NCBI GenBank assembly: GCA_002393895.1 | Contig: DGUE01000179.1 | Span: 1 to 16,522 of the forward strand | DNA: 16,522 nucleotides | Reading direction: 5' to 3' | Source: Bacteroidales bacterium UBA4318 | GTDB lineage: Bacteria > Bacteroidota > Bacteroidia > Bacteroidales > UBA932 | Shown here: piece after piece, positions 1-8,039 of the stretch | Layout: the number at the start of each line of letters is the position of its first letter | Numbering within the stretch: the stretch's first letter is position 1 | Made by a program: the position numbers and the translations under genes | Notes under the pieces: model-generated | What the model was told of the DNA's origin: nothing | Database searches by the model: none | Seen by the model: the letters and a program-made list of their open reading frames with translations, nothing else

Positions 1-690
1 TTCACCGGTTGGACCAATGTTGATTTAAGCGAGAAGGGCCTTCAGGAAGCCCTCGATGCCGGAAAGGCTTTGAAAGAAGCAGGATTCAAATTCGATATTG
101 CCTACACTTCATACCTGAAGAGGGCAGTCAAGACCTTGAACAATGTGCTGGATGCAATGGATCTCGACTGGATTCCCGTGGAGAAGACCTGGCGCCTGAA
201 CGAGAAGCACTACGGTATGCTTCAGGGCCTCAACAAGGCCGAGACCGCTGCCAAGTACGGTGACGAGCAGGTGCTCATCTGGCGCCGCAGCTACGATGTG
301 GAGCCCCTCCCTCTCCCCGATACCGATCCCAACTCCGCAACACAGGATCCCCGCTACGCCGACGTTCCCGACCAGTATGTGCCCCGCACCGAGGCTCTCA
401 AGCAGTGCATCGAGCGCGTAATGCCTTTCTGGGAGTGCGAAATCTTCCCCAAGCTCAAGACTGTCGACAACATCATCGTAGTCGCCCACGGCAACAGCCT
501 CCGCGGTGTGGTCAAGCACCTCAAAGGCATCTCCGATGCAGATATCGTCAAGTTGAACATCCCTACGGCTACCCCGTATGTGTTCGAGTTCGACGATGAC
601 CTTAATCTCGTACGCGACTACTACCTTGCAGATCCCGAGGAACTCGCCGCAAAGCAGGCCGCAGTCGCCAATCAGGGAAAAGCGAAGTAA
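1..690 (+). CDS. gpmA: 2,3-bisphosphoglycerate-dependent phosphoglycerate mutase, 3' part (5' end outside window)
   Basis: Interconverts 3- and 2-phosphoglycerate in glycolysis and gluconeogenesis in the cytoplasm, through a phosphohistidine intermediate. The open frame runs from base 1 ([13 protein letters not shown]) to TAA at 688-690, giving 229 codons. The E. coli enzyme has 250 residues, so only about 20 are missing, including the LVRHG loop with the phosphorylated histidine. Visible family signatures are [15 protein letters not shown] (general-acid Glu at 202-204), WRR, and AHGNSLR with the second active-site His at 487-489. The C-terminus [10 protein letters not shown] is typical of GpmA. 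The ATG at 70 is internal, because the homology continues upstream to base 1. It is followed at once by an intrinsic terminator and then by the RAYT element, so it is not co-transcribed with anything in the window. Identification is very secure. Confidence 0.97.
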   Translation, partial: FTGWTNVDLSEKGLQEALDAGKALKEAGFKFDIAYTSYLKRAVKTLNNVLDAMDLDWIPVEKTWRLNEKHYGMLQGLNKAETAAKYGDEQVLIWRRSYDVEPLPLPDTDPNSATQDPRYADVPDQYVPRTEALKQCIERVMPFWECEIFPKLKTVDNIIVVAHGNSLRGVVKHLKGISDADIVKLNIPTATPYVFEFDDDLNLVRDYYLADPEELAAKQAAVANQGKAK

Positions 691-695
691 TCAAG

Positions 696-719
696 AACGC
701 CGTCGCTCAGGGCGTTTTT
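696..719 (+). terminator. Intrinsic terminator of gpmA
   Basis: Six bases after the gpmA stop, a stem aacgcc (696-701) pairs with ggcgtt (711-716) across a 9-base loop. A run of five T (715-719) overlaps the right arm. Position, stem and T-run fit a Rho-independent terminator on the plus strand. Confidence 0.75.
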
Positions 720-744
720 GGCAAATCGTTGATATTCAATTGAT

Positions 745-780
745 TACAGAATCAGGTCGGCACAATTTGCCGACCTGATT
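745..780. repeat. Left REP-like palindrome of the RAYT element
   Basis: Perfect 13-bp inverted repeat: arms aatcaggtcggca (750-762) and tgccgacctgatt (768-780) around the 5-base loop caatt. As a direct repeat, 745-780 matches 1840-1875 at 33 of 36 positions. No T-run follows, so it is not an ordinary terminator, although the hairpin could still influence transcripts reading out of gpmA. It probably serves as the hairpin substrate of the adjacent transposase (inference from the family). Confidence 0.8.
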
Positions 781-865
781 TGGTATATCCTTATTAGTCA
801 GCGACTTACATATAACGGAACTATTGATTCAGTTTTTACCCCCTATTGTACCTACGATAGTCACT

Positions 866-887
866 AGGACAATGCGTATTTTGTCCT
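866..887 (+). promoter_or_regulatory. Inverted repeat just before the transposase start codon
   Basis: aggacaa (866-872) and ttgtcct (881-887) form a perfect 7-bp inverted repeat with an 8-base spacer. It ends one base before the ATG at 889. In RNA this hairpin would cover the ribosome entry region and could keep transposase synthesis low; as DNA it could be an operator. Only the repeat itself is seen; either role is a guess. Confidence 0.35.
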
Positions 888-888
888 C

Positions 889-1806
889 ATGAAAACGATA
901 TTACCGGGGCAGCCGCACCATGTGTACCAGAGATCATTCGACAGAGGGCTGCTCTTTTATACTGCAGCGGATGTTCTCACATACTTTACCATATATATGA
1001 CGTATGCGCGTCTGTTCGAGATAACCGTATTGGGTGTCTGCCCTATGCGAGACCACGTACACGGTATGATTATCCCGCCAAGCAAAGAAATGATGTCGAA
1101 ATACGAAGGTGCGACAAACAGGGCTTACGCCGTGGAATTCAATATCGATACAGGAACGAAAGGCCCTATATTTGAGCATTCATATAGTTTTGCCGCCAGA
1201 AAAAACTTGAAAAAGATACGTTCCAGCTTAATATACCTATACAATAATCCTGTAGAAAAGCATCTCTGCAACAAGGCAATAGACGCCCGATGGAATTTCC
1301 TCGCATATGGTTTCAGTCCAAATCCGTTTTCAGAGCCACTCATAATAAGGAAAGCGTCTACGCCAATGAAAAAATGCATCACGGAAGTGAGATATTTGAG
1401 ATCACAGAACAAATACCTGAATCAGAGAATAATACACAGGATGTTCAAGAATCTGGGCACCAGGGAACGATTACAACTTACGGACTTTATTGTAGTCACA
1501 TACTCAGCCATTGACTACCAGAAACTGTTCTCGTTTTGGAAATCTCCGGAACAAATGCTTACTGCCATGAATTCAACAACCGGAGCGGAATACGACATAG
1601 GCGAGAAAGTGAACAAAGCTCTTTCCGACAAGGCCTATTCTACAATCGCACATTTTCTTGAAAAGGATTATGGATACAAACGGGCAAAGGATGTCTTGAT
1701 ACTCCCCGAAAGAAACAGGATGAGTCTTTTGACTGAACTCATTATCCAAACAGATGCCAGCGAGTACCAGATAAAGAAGTTCTTGCATCTTGATGTCGGA
1801 TTGTAA
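889..1806 (+). CDS. REP-associated-type tyrosine transposase (Y1, HUH nuclease)
   Basis: Single-strand DNA nuclease/transposase of the IS200/TnpA-REP superfamily; it would cut and join DNA at hairpin-flanked sites through a 5'-phosphotyrosine link. Of 305 residues, the first ~150 form the catalytic domain: N-terminal LPGQPHHVYQRSFDRGL (RAYT-like), the HUH metal motif DHVH with His56 and His58, and the signature YLYNNPV, in which Tyr116 is the likely nucleophile (spacing Y-x-x-x-N-P-V). Residues ~155-305 are a basic C-terminal extension ending in a helix-turn-helix-like stretch (about 280-300), perhaps for DNA recognition. The ATG at 889 is chosen because family homology begins within the first residues; no Shine-Dalgarno is visible, as is usual in Bacteroidota. 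The gene appears intact, is AT-richer than its neighbours, and lies between two related palindromes. Confidence 0.9.
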   Translation: MKTILPGQPHHVYQRSFDRGLLFYTAADVLTYFTIYMTYARLFEITVLGVCPMRDHVHGMIIPPSKEMMSKYEGATNRAYAVEFNIDTGTKGPIFEHSYSFAARKNLKKIRSSLIYLYNNPVEKHLCNKAIDARWNFLAYGFSPNPFSEPLIIRKASTPMKKCITEVRYLRSQNKYLNQRIIHRMFKNLGTRERLQLTDFIVVTYSAIDYQKLFSFWKSPEQMLTAMNSTTGAEYDIGEKVNKALSDKAYSTIAHFLEKDYGYKRAKDVLILPERNRMSLLTELIIQTDASEYQIKKFLHLDVGL

Positions 1807-1837
1807 GCGTTTTTCTCAACGATATGAATCACAGCAA

Positions 1838-1882
1838 TTTACAGAATCAGGTAGGCAAATTTTGCCGACCTGATTCTGTAAA
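1838..1882. repeat. Right REP-like palindrome of the RAYT element
   Basis: Bases 1838-1859 can pair with 1861-1882 at 21 of 22 positions (one A/G mismatch, 1853/1867), a longer hairpin than the left copy. The core gaatcaggt-ggca / tgccgacctgattc is shared with the left palindrome. Beyond it, the sequence to 1894 is an inverted copy of 731-749, so the two element ends face each other. It lies 31 bases after the transposase stop and 33 bases before the stop codon of the convergent M3 peptidase gene. It could also act as the only hairpin between these two genes, but it has no clear T-run in either direction. Confidence 0.8.
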
Positions 1883-1915
1883 ATATTGAATGTCAATTGA
1901 TTACCAAAAACGACA

Positions 1916-3937
1916 CTACAGCAGGCCGCGGCCGACGAGGAATGCGTGGGAGTCGGGTTCGCGGCCGGCGAAGGCCTTGAAGAGGGTCATTGGCTCTTCG
2001 CTGCCACCCTTCTCGAGGAAGGTTTCCTTGAACTTCTTGGCAAGCTCGAGGTCAAAAGGTCCGTTCGGGGATGCCTCGAAGATGCTGAAGGCGTCCTTGT
2101 CGAGCACTTCGCTCCAGAGGTAGCCGTAGTAACCGGTGTTATAGCCGCTGGAGAAGATGTGATTGAAGTAGGTGGTGCGGTAGCGGTAGGTAATCTCCGG
2201 GTTCAGGCCGATAAGGTCGGCGAGTTTCGCCTCGAATGCATCGATGAACGCAGTAGCCTGCTCACGGGTTTCAAGTCCCTCGGGAATATCGGCAAGCTCG
2301 TGCCACTTGAGATCCAGGATAGAGGCGGCGCAAAGCTCGGTGGTCATGAATCCCTGGTTGAACTTGAGGGAGTTGTTGATCTTGTCCACGAGGGCTGCAG
2401 GGATGATCTCACCCTCGGCATTCTTGGCATACAGTGCCAGCAACTCGGGCTGGAAAGCCCAGTTTTCGTTGAACTGGCTGAACATCTCCACGAAGTCGCG
2501 GGTGACATTGGTGCCGCTCACCGAAGGATAATGGCACTTGGTCAGGAGCCCGTGCAAGGCGTGGCCGAATTCGTGGAAGACGGTCTGCACCTGGTCCACG
2601 TTCATATTCTCGGCAAGGTTGCCAACGTTCACGATGATGGGGCGGATGTCGTTACCCGAGGCATCTACATACTGCTCGCGGATATTGTTCATCCATGCGC
2701 CGCCGCGCTTGCTGTCGCGTGGCAGATAGTCGGTAGTGAAGATTCCGATCAGCGAGCCATCGTCGTAGGTAAGCTTCCAGGTATCCACGCAGTCTTTATT
2801 GTAGGCGGGCACGCCCTCAAGCTTTTCGAAGTTCACTCCGTAGAGCCACTTGGCGGCCTTGAAGATACCGTTGCGCACGGAATCCTTCTGGAAATAAGGC
2901 TTCACCTCCTCGTCGTCGAGGTCGTACTTGACCTTGCGGACCTTCTCGGCATAGTACCACCAGTCCCAAGGCTCGATCTTGGAGCCGGCAGGCAGCACGC
3001 CAGCGGCGATATCCTCGTCCATAACCTTCTGCATATCGGCGATTTCCTCGCGGGCCTTGGCGGTGGAAGCCTTGATTATGCCACGCAGGAACCCATCGAC
3101 AGTTGCGGGGTCCTTGGCCATCTTGTTATCGAGGGTGTAGGCGGCAGAGTTGGGGAATCCCAGCATCTTGGCCTTCTCCTGGCGAAGACGGAGCACCTCC
3201 AGCACCAGCAGGGCGTTGTCGTTCTCGTTGCCGTGATGGCCGCGGGTGGTGTAGGCCTCATAGTACTGCTTGCGGAGCTCGCGGTCGGCGGTAGCGGTCA
3301 TCTTGTCGGGGAATGCGCTCACGCTGAATCCGAATTTCTCCTTGAAAGCATTGCTCTCTGCGAGGATGTTGTTGCCTATCTTCTGAGTCTTGGCAGCGAT
3401 ATCGGAGTTGATCTCGCGAAGGCGGTTCTGCTGCTCCTCGGGCAGGCCGATACCCTCACGCTCGAAGCTTTCATAGTGCTTTTTGAGCACCATCTGCTGC
3501 TCGCGGGTAAGGCCGCTCTGGTCACCGTTCCAAATGGCGGCGATGCGCTCGTAGAGGGCCTTGTTGAAGGATATGTTGGCCTCGTGCTCGCTCATCAGCG
3601 GAATGGACTCTTCGACAACGGCATCAAGGGCATCGCTGCGGTCGGTCTCGGCAACGTTGTAGAGCACTCCGCTGACCTTGGAGAGGATGCGCCCGGAATA
3701 CTCCAGCGGGGCGATGGTATTCTCGAAACTGGGGGCCTCCTGGCAGGCGACTATGGCATCGATTTCGGCCTGCTGCTCGGCTATGCCGGCCTTGATTGCA
3801 GGGATGTAGTCGGAGGTCTTTATCTTATCGAAGGGAGGAATTCCATAAGGGGTGTCCCATTCCGTGAGGAAGGGGTTGGTGCGGTTGCAAGCCATAAGCG
3901 AAAGGGCGAGCGTTATAAGGGTGAATATACGTTTCAT
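1916..3937 (-). CDS. M3-family zinc metallopeptidase (peptidyl-dipeptidase Dcp / oligopeptidase A type), lipoprotein
   Basis: Cleaves short peptides; the Dcp branch removes dipeptides from C-termini. The 673-residue length matches Dcp-type enzymes (about 680). The signature HEFGHALHGLL places zinc ligands at His455 and His459 with catalytic Glu456; the third ligand is Glu484 in DFVEMFSQ. Other family hallmarks are KRGGAWM (about 410-416) and FNHIFSSGYNTGYYGYLWSEV (in pieces, about 591-611), the substrate-binding tyrosine region. The N-terminus has a lipobox-like end (LSLMAC, Cys17), so the enzyme is probably membrane-anchored and exported, unlike cytoplasmic E. coli Dcp. It is the last gene of the operon: its ATG is 3 bases from the stop of the DUF5689-like gene, suggesting translational coupling. 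Its substrate and its link to the nuclease genes are unknown; it may clean up peptides from nucleoprotein or may simply be a passenger. The gene symbol dcp is likely but not certain. Confidence 0.93.
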   Translation of the reverse strand: MKRIFTLITLALSLMACNRTNPFLTEWDTPYGIPPFDKIKTSDYIPAIKAGIAEQQAEIDAIVACQEAPSFENTIAPLEYSGRILSKVSGVLYNVAETDRSDALDAVVEESIPLMSEHEANISFNKALYERIAAIWNGDQSGLTREQQMVLKKHYESFEREGIGLPEEQQNRLREINSDIAAKTQKIGNNILAESNAFKEKFGFSVSAFPDKMTATADRELRKQYYEAYTTRGHHGNENDNALLVLEVLRLRQEKAKMLGFPNSAAYTLDNKMAKDPATVDGFLRGIIKASTAKAREEIADMQKVMDEDIAAGVLPAGSKIEPWDWWYYAEKVRKVKYDLDDEEVKPYFQKDSVRNGIFKAAKWLYGVNFEKLEGVPAYNKDCVDTWKLTYDDGSLIGIFTTDYLPRDSKRGGAWMNNIREQYVDASGNDIRPIIVNVGNLAENMNVDQVQTVFHEFGHALHGLLTKCHYPSVSGTNVTRDFVEMFSQFNENWAFQPELLALYAKNAEGEIIPAALVDKINNSLKFNQGFMTTELCAASILDLKWHELADIPEGLETREQATAFIDAFEAKLADLIGLNPEITYRYRTTYFNHIFSSGYNTGYYGYLWSEVLDKDAFSIFEASPNGPFDLELAKKFKETFLEKGGSEEPMTLFKAFAGREPDSHAFLVGRGLL

Positions 3938-3940
3938 TTG

Positions 3941-5134
3941 TTAATTAATCTTTACTGAAGGGTTGTCGGCATCGTCGGGAGCGGTCACCAGCGACATCTG
4001 AGCGCTGCCGTCGTAGATGGTGATGATTCCGGTGATGTCCACGCTGGAACCTCCGGTAATCCTGGAATCGAGCTCCTGGTCGGCGAACTTGGCATAGCCG
4101 CTGGTGCGCACCTGGATGTCGGTGGAGCCCATCTTGAAGTAGTGGGAGACATAGTTGGCGGTGGCGTACTTGATCATCATATCCTTATAGGTGATGTATG
4201 CGTCCGGGCCGAAGGCAGTGATTACCTCATTTCCCATCTGAGCCTTGTAGTCGATGGGTTTGGTGAGGATGTTGCCGTACTTGGTGGCACCGCTGCCGAT
4301 CACTCCCTCATCGAAGTTGCCGGCCTGTATATACTCTATGTATTTGGCCTTGGACATGCTCCAGGTATTGATTCCCCAGGTGCCGGCATCCGAAAGGAAC
4401 AGGCGGTTGTAGGGGTTGTCCTTTTTGTGTCCGAGGATTCCGTGGGGATAGACAAGGGCAAAGATCTGGTTGCCGTACTTGAGGCCCTTCACCGTCACCA
4501 GCGTACCCCAGAGGTCTCCCTTGAATCCGGCGGACATGCTGGCCTTGACCTCGGCCTCGGTGACCACCTTGGGAGCCACGGGCGTGTCGTACGCTCCGCG
4601 GAACACATGCGTGTTGATGATGTACTGATTGTCGATGTAGGACGTCTCGTACTCGTTGGTGCTGGTGTTATCCGGCTCCAAGCCGAGCTGGGGCATTCCG
4701 TTGTAGGCGCCTATGCAGAGATCCGAGCACCTTACAAACACCCACTGACCGAGCTTGTAGTCGCTGTAGAGCGAGGACTTGCCGAGCTTAAGGTCTATGC
4801 CGCCGGTGGCATCCTGGAGGTAGATCTCGCGATAGAGATTGCCGGACCTGTCGTCGGAAACCACCTGACCTTTGATCCAGATATTCTCAGTGATGGTGTG
4901 TCCGGATGTCATCTTCTTCTCCAGAGATGTCTTCTTCTCGTACTGGTCCTTCATGTCCCGGATGGTGGTGATGGTGCCGTTGAATCCGTATTTGGTAAGG
5001 TCGGATTCAGTCCATATCTTCATTTCGGCGGGTTCATTGTCGCCGAAGGTGAAAACCGGCTGCCATTCCTCTTTCAGACTCTGGCAGGAAACGATGGCGG
5101 CGAGAGCCGCAATTGCGTAGATAATCTTTTTCAT
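3941..5134 (-). CDS. DUF5689-like surface lipoprotein
   Basis: A 397-residue protein with no enzymatic motif that I recognise. The signal peptide ends in a lipobox-like AIVSC (Cys17), so it is likely an outer-membrane lipoprotein. Residues about 80-150 (IWIKGQVVSDDRSGNLYREI, then QDATGGIDLKL and DYKLGQWVFVRCSDLCIG) read as the OB-like beta-barrel core of DUF5689, a domain common in Bacteroidota lipoproteins next to TonB receptors and secreted nucleases. A second OB-like unit with VDITGIITIYDGSAQM closes the C-terminus. The gene starts 4 bases after the TonB receptor's stop and ends 3 bases before the peptidase ATG. By position it could be the receptor's surface partner, the job SusD does in glycan loci, but that is an inference. 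The domain name rests on my recall and was not searched. Confidence 0.8.
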   Translation of the reverse strand: MKKIIYAIAALAAIVSCQSLKEEWQPVFTFGDNEPAEMKIWTESDLTKYGFNGTITTIRDMKDQYEKKTSLEKKMTSGHTITENIWIKGQVVSDDRSGNLYREIYLQDATGGIDLKLGKSSLYSDYKLGQWVFVRCSDLCIGAYNGMPQLGLEPDNTSTNEYETSYIDNQYIINTHVFRGAYDTPVAPKVVTEAEVKASMSAGFKGDLWGTLVTVKGLKYGNQIFALVYPHGILGHKKDNPYNRLFLSDAGTWGINTWSMSKAKYIEYIQAGNFDEGVIGSGATKYGNILTKPIDYKAQMGNEVITAFGPDAYITYKDMMIKYATANYVSHYFKMGSTDIQVRTSGYAKFADQELDSRITGGSSVDITGIITIYDGSAQMSLVTAPDDADNPSVKIN

Positions 5135-5138
5135 ATGC

Positions 5139-8039
5139 TTAGAATCTGAAATAAACGTTCAACATGTAATTGGTTCCGGCCATATAGAAGTACTTGGAAT
5201 CGAAACGGTAGTACTGGCTCTTGCTGACAGTGTTGTCCACCATACGTGTCTGCTCGTAACCGCCGGTCTTCACGTTCCGGTTGTTCAGCAGGTTCTTCAC
5301 GTTGAGGGAGAAGCCGAGTTGATACTTGTAGTGGATGTACCAGCTCTTGCCTACCGAGAAGTTCACGAGCACTGCAGGGGCGAATTCCTCCTGTTCCGTC
5401 ATATAGGCAAGTTCATTTGCCGTTACCTGATTGTCCGGACCCGCAACGGCGGTTTCGGTGCGGTAGAGAGGATTCATGTCGAGGTAAGACTTGCCGAAGT
5501 ACTCCACATCTCCGTCGATGAACCAGTAGTTGTGGTTGTATGCAAGGCCAAGGCTGAGGGCAAGCTGAGGGGTTGAAGGCACATAATGCTGCTTGATGGT
5601 GCCATCGGCGAGCAGGGTGCTCTTCCAGTAGGGAACTTCGACATCCCTCATGACAACCTCAGCGCTGTTATCCACCGTCTGGGTCATCACAGGATTGGAT
5701 GTGTAGATATAGCGGCCGGCCGCCACAACTCCCTGCACCGAAAGGTCGGGGACTATGTAGGTGGGGAACTTGAAGCCGGCTTCAATACCCATATTGCACT
5801 GGTCGATTCCGTTGATTGCGAAGTTGGAGAAGGCGTTCTGCAGGTCGTCGAAGGCGCTCATCACCTTGGACTGGTCCTTGATGGTGGTGTAGTATGCGGT
5901 AGTGCGCACATTCACCCCGTTGCCGGAATACTGCCAGTTGATGTCGGCAGAGAATGTCTTCACTGTCTTGAGGTCGTCTACGATGGAGTTGCGCGTGCGC
6001 GGGGAGAGGAATGCCTGATTGAAACGGGGCGCATCGTTGAAGTAGCCCAGGTTGGCATATACCCTCTGGTTTCCGCCAATTACATAATTGAGACCGAGCT
6101 TCCCTGCGTAGGTAAGGAATTTGGAGACCTTGCTCTTGCCGTAAGACGTCACCACGGAGCCATCGTTCTCGTAAGTGGGTTCAACGGTAACACCATCGAC
6201 AACGAGTTTGTTTCCGTTTTCGTCCAGACCCGGGAACAGGCCCTTCCTCACGAGGCCTTCACGCCAGAAGGACTCATAGCCGGCACGGGCGCCGAGGTTG
6301 GCGCTGAAATTCCCGACTGTGTACTCTGCATTCACCCATCCGCCATAATTGCGAACCTGGGCATAGTAGTCATAGCCGTACTTGTCCCCCTTATGGAGAA
6401 TCTGGGCGGAGCCATGCTTCACATAGTAGTCGAGATCGTTCTGGAGCTTGTAGGGCGTGGCTGCGAAGTCGCGCTCGGCGAAGTTGTCCACGTCCACATA
6501 ATAATCACCTCCGAGCAGATCCGCTACCACTTTGTAGTATTCCGTGCGGTTGATGCGGGCGTTGAGTCCGCCGGTAACGGTCAGGTTGTCCTGGGGACGG
6601 TACTTGAAGGTCGCGGCAAGGTTGAAGTCGTTCTGGTCTACATGTCGCTGCTCCTGTATGTACTTCGAGCGGTTGAGCCCGTTCTCGTCGGTCTGGATGC
6701 GGTTCACATAGTAGAAACGGTCCCAGTCCACGTGAGTCAGAGTGGGATAGCTATCCGCATGTGTCCAGACCTCCGTAGCCCATCCGTTCTTCATGCCGTT
6801 GTTGCGGTTCATGTCCGGATTCGCATCGTAGAAGTAACTGGGAAGATTGCGGTAGTAATCCGGGCGGGGATCCTGGGCATCGTACCAGTCGAGTGCGGTG
6901 TAGCCGTTCTTGCCGAAACGATAGAGCGCGGTCACATAGGCGTTGAACTTGTCGGAAGGAGTATAGTCATACTTTACTATCGCGATGGGCTCGTTGGTCT
7001 TGCGGACGCGGGCGTTGCGCACCTTTCCGTTCTGGTATCCCCAGTTGGAATTGTACATGTTGTCGCCAACCAGGTCATACACTTCCTGGGTGGATGCATT
7101 CTGGGCACCGCGCTGGCCGGGAGTGGCAAAGAAGACGAAACTCAGCTTGTGGGCATCCCCCAGCACCTTGTCCGCAGCGAGGTAATATGCAAACGAACGA
7201 TAGTACACGCCGTCGATCCAGTCGTTGCCGCCCAGGCGGGCAGATACGTTTGCGGCGAAGGCCCAGCCATTGTCCATCATGCCGGTTGCATATGAACCCA
7301 TGAGGCGGAGGCGGTAGAGGGTGCTGTTTGTGAGCACGCTTCCGCGGAGGCCCTTACGCACATTGCTGGCATTGCCGAAGATGTTGGTCACACCGTTATA
7401 TCCGCCGAAGCCATAATCGGACACCTCGGCCCCGTTGGTGGTCTCCTTGGTGCGCATGGCTTCATTCAGACCGCTCCAGAGGGAGAAAGGCGAGTAGCCG
7501 GTGATGGCATCGTTCATCTTCACGCCGGCAAGGTAAACATCCTGTGTTTCAGATGCATAACCACGGGCGCGGAAGCGCACGGAGCTGAAGTTGTAGCCGG
7601 CGATGTTGTTGAACACGTCGTTCGATCCGAAGAGGATGGTGGGATTGTCGTTGTAGCCGGAGTCGTCCATGTCGAACTGTGCGAAGCTGTCATCATCCAC
7701 CTCGGCAACCCGCTGTATGCCGGTGAGGCCGATATTGAACATATTCTTCACATATCCGTCGTTCACCGTCACCTGCACCTGGCTCTCCAGGAATTCCGGA
7801 GCATCGATCACCAGGGTATACATGCCGTTAGCAAGACCCGGGATGTAGAAGCTGCCGTCCTCTGCGGAGGATGCCTCAGCTACTGTTGCGGCTCCCTGCA
7901 TGAGGACCAGATGTGCTTTCTCAATCGGCTGGCGGCCGTTGCGGTTGACAATCGTTCCCTTGACACCGCCGGTAGGCTGAGCTCCGAGTGCGGTGACCGC
8001 CAGAAGGGACAGGACTATCAATAAAAATCTTTTCATCAT
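5139..8039 (-). CDS. TonB-dependent outer-membrane receptor with carboxypeptidase-regulatory-like domain
   Basis: Active-transport beta-barrel powered by TonB-ExbBD. Its 966 residues show, in order: a Sec signal peptide (cleavage near ALGA-QP, residue 20); a carboxypeptidase-regulatory-like beta-sandwich (about 24-108, GGVKGTIVNRNGRQPIEKAH to YTLVID); an acidic linker (about 112-128) that may contain the TonB contact; a plug domain (about 130-235, including VRFRARGY and VYLAGVKMNDAIT); and a barrel ending in the terminal aromatic strand YMLNVYFRF. Two ATGs stand in tandem; the first (8039) overlaps the upstream gene's TGA in an ATGA junction, a typical coupling signal. No SusD gene accompanies it; its neighbours are two exported nuclease-type enzymes and a DUF5689-like lipoprotein. 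Nucleotides or oligonucleotides are therefore plausible cargo, but no substrate can be read from the barrel itself. Confidence 0.92.
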   Translation of the reverse strand: MMKRFLLIVLSLLAVTALGAQPTGGVKGTIVNRNGRQPIEKAHLVLMQGAATVAEASSAEDGSFYIPGLANGMYTLVIDAPEFLESQVQVTVNDGYVKNMFNIGLTGIQRVAEVDDDSFAQFDMDDSGYNDNPTILFGSNDVFNNIAGYNFSSVRFRARGYASETQDVYLAGVKMNDAITGYSPFSLWSGLNEAMRTKETTNGAEVSDYGFGGYNGVTNIFGNASNVRKGLRGSVLTNSTLYRLRLMGSYATGMMDNGWAFAANVSARLGGNDWIDGVYYRSFAYYLAADKVLGDAHKLSFVFFATPGQRGAQNASTQEVYDLVGDNMYNSNWGYQNGKVRNARVRKTNEPIAIVKYDYTPSDKFNAYVTALYRFGKNGYTALDWYDAQDPRPDYYRNLPSYFYDANPDMNRNNGMKNGWATEVWTHADSYPTLTHVDWDRFYYVNRIQTDENGLNRSKYIQEQRHVDQNDFNLAATFKYRPQDNLTVTGGLNARINRTEYYKVVADLLGGDYYVDVDNFAERDFAATPYKLQNDLDYYVKHGSAQILHKGDKYGYDYYAQVRNYGGWVNAEYTVGNFSANLGARAGYESFWREGLVRKGLFPGLDENGNKLVVDGVTVEPTYENDGSVVTSYGKSKVSKFLTYAGKLGLNYVIGGNQRVYANLGYFNDAPRFNQAFLSPRTRNSIVDDLKTVKTFSADINWQYSGNGVNVRTTAYYTTIKDQSKVMSAFDDLQNAFSNFAINGIDQCNMGIEAGFKFPTYIVPDLSVQGVVAAGRYIYTSNPVMTQTVDNSAEVVMRDVEVPYWKSTLLADGTIKQHYVPSTPQLALSLGLAYNHNYWFIDGDVEYFGKSYLDMNPLYRTETAVAGPDNQVTANELAYMTEQEEFAPAVLVNFSVGKSWYIHYKYQLGFSLNVKNLLNNRNVKTGGYEQTRMVDNTVSKSQYYRFDSKYFYMAGTNYMLNVYFRF

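Larger units (their letters stand above)
731..1904 (+). mobile_element. RAYT-type (IS200-like) element: transposase gene plus flanking palindromes
   Basis: The unit consists of a Y1 transposase gene (889-1806) with a related palindrome on each side (750-780 and 1838-1882). Bases 731-762 and the reverse complement of 1863-1894 match at 28 of 32 positions, so the ends are inverted repeats. The identical 12-mer tcaattgattac occurs at 736-747 and 1893-1904. The segment is visibly AT-richer than its neighbours and lies between the convergent 3' ends of gpmA and the M3 peptidase gene, a neutral insertion position. The exact boundaries are my estimate: an empty site in a related genome would fix them. 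The arrangement of one transposase gene flanked by REP-like palindromes is what is known for REP-associated tyrosine transposases. Confidence 0.65.

Noticed and set aside
750..780. Left palindrome as a second terminator of gpmA
   Set aside because: The stem is strong but lacks a following T-run, the better terminator at 696-719 comes first, and the sequence is shared with the other end of the mobile element.
877..883. tattttg as a -7 box for the transposase gene
   Set aside because: It is one base short of TAnnTTTG, lies about 6 bases from the ATG, and has no TTTG at the proper distance upstream.
1946..3958. 670-codon open frame on the plus strand opposite the M3 peptidase gene
   Set aside because: It mirrors the peptidase almost end to end. 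The translation is a low-complexity mix rich in V, G, L, E and H without motifs, while the minus-strand protein has a full catalytic signature. It results from GC-biased third codon positions.
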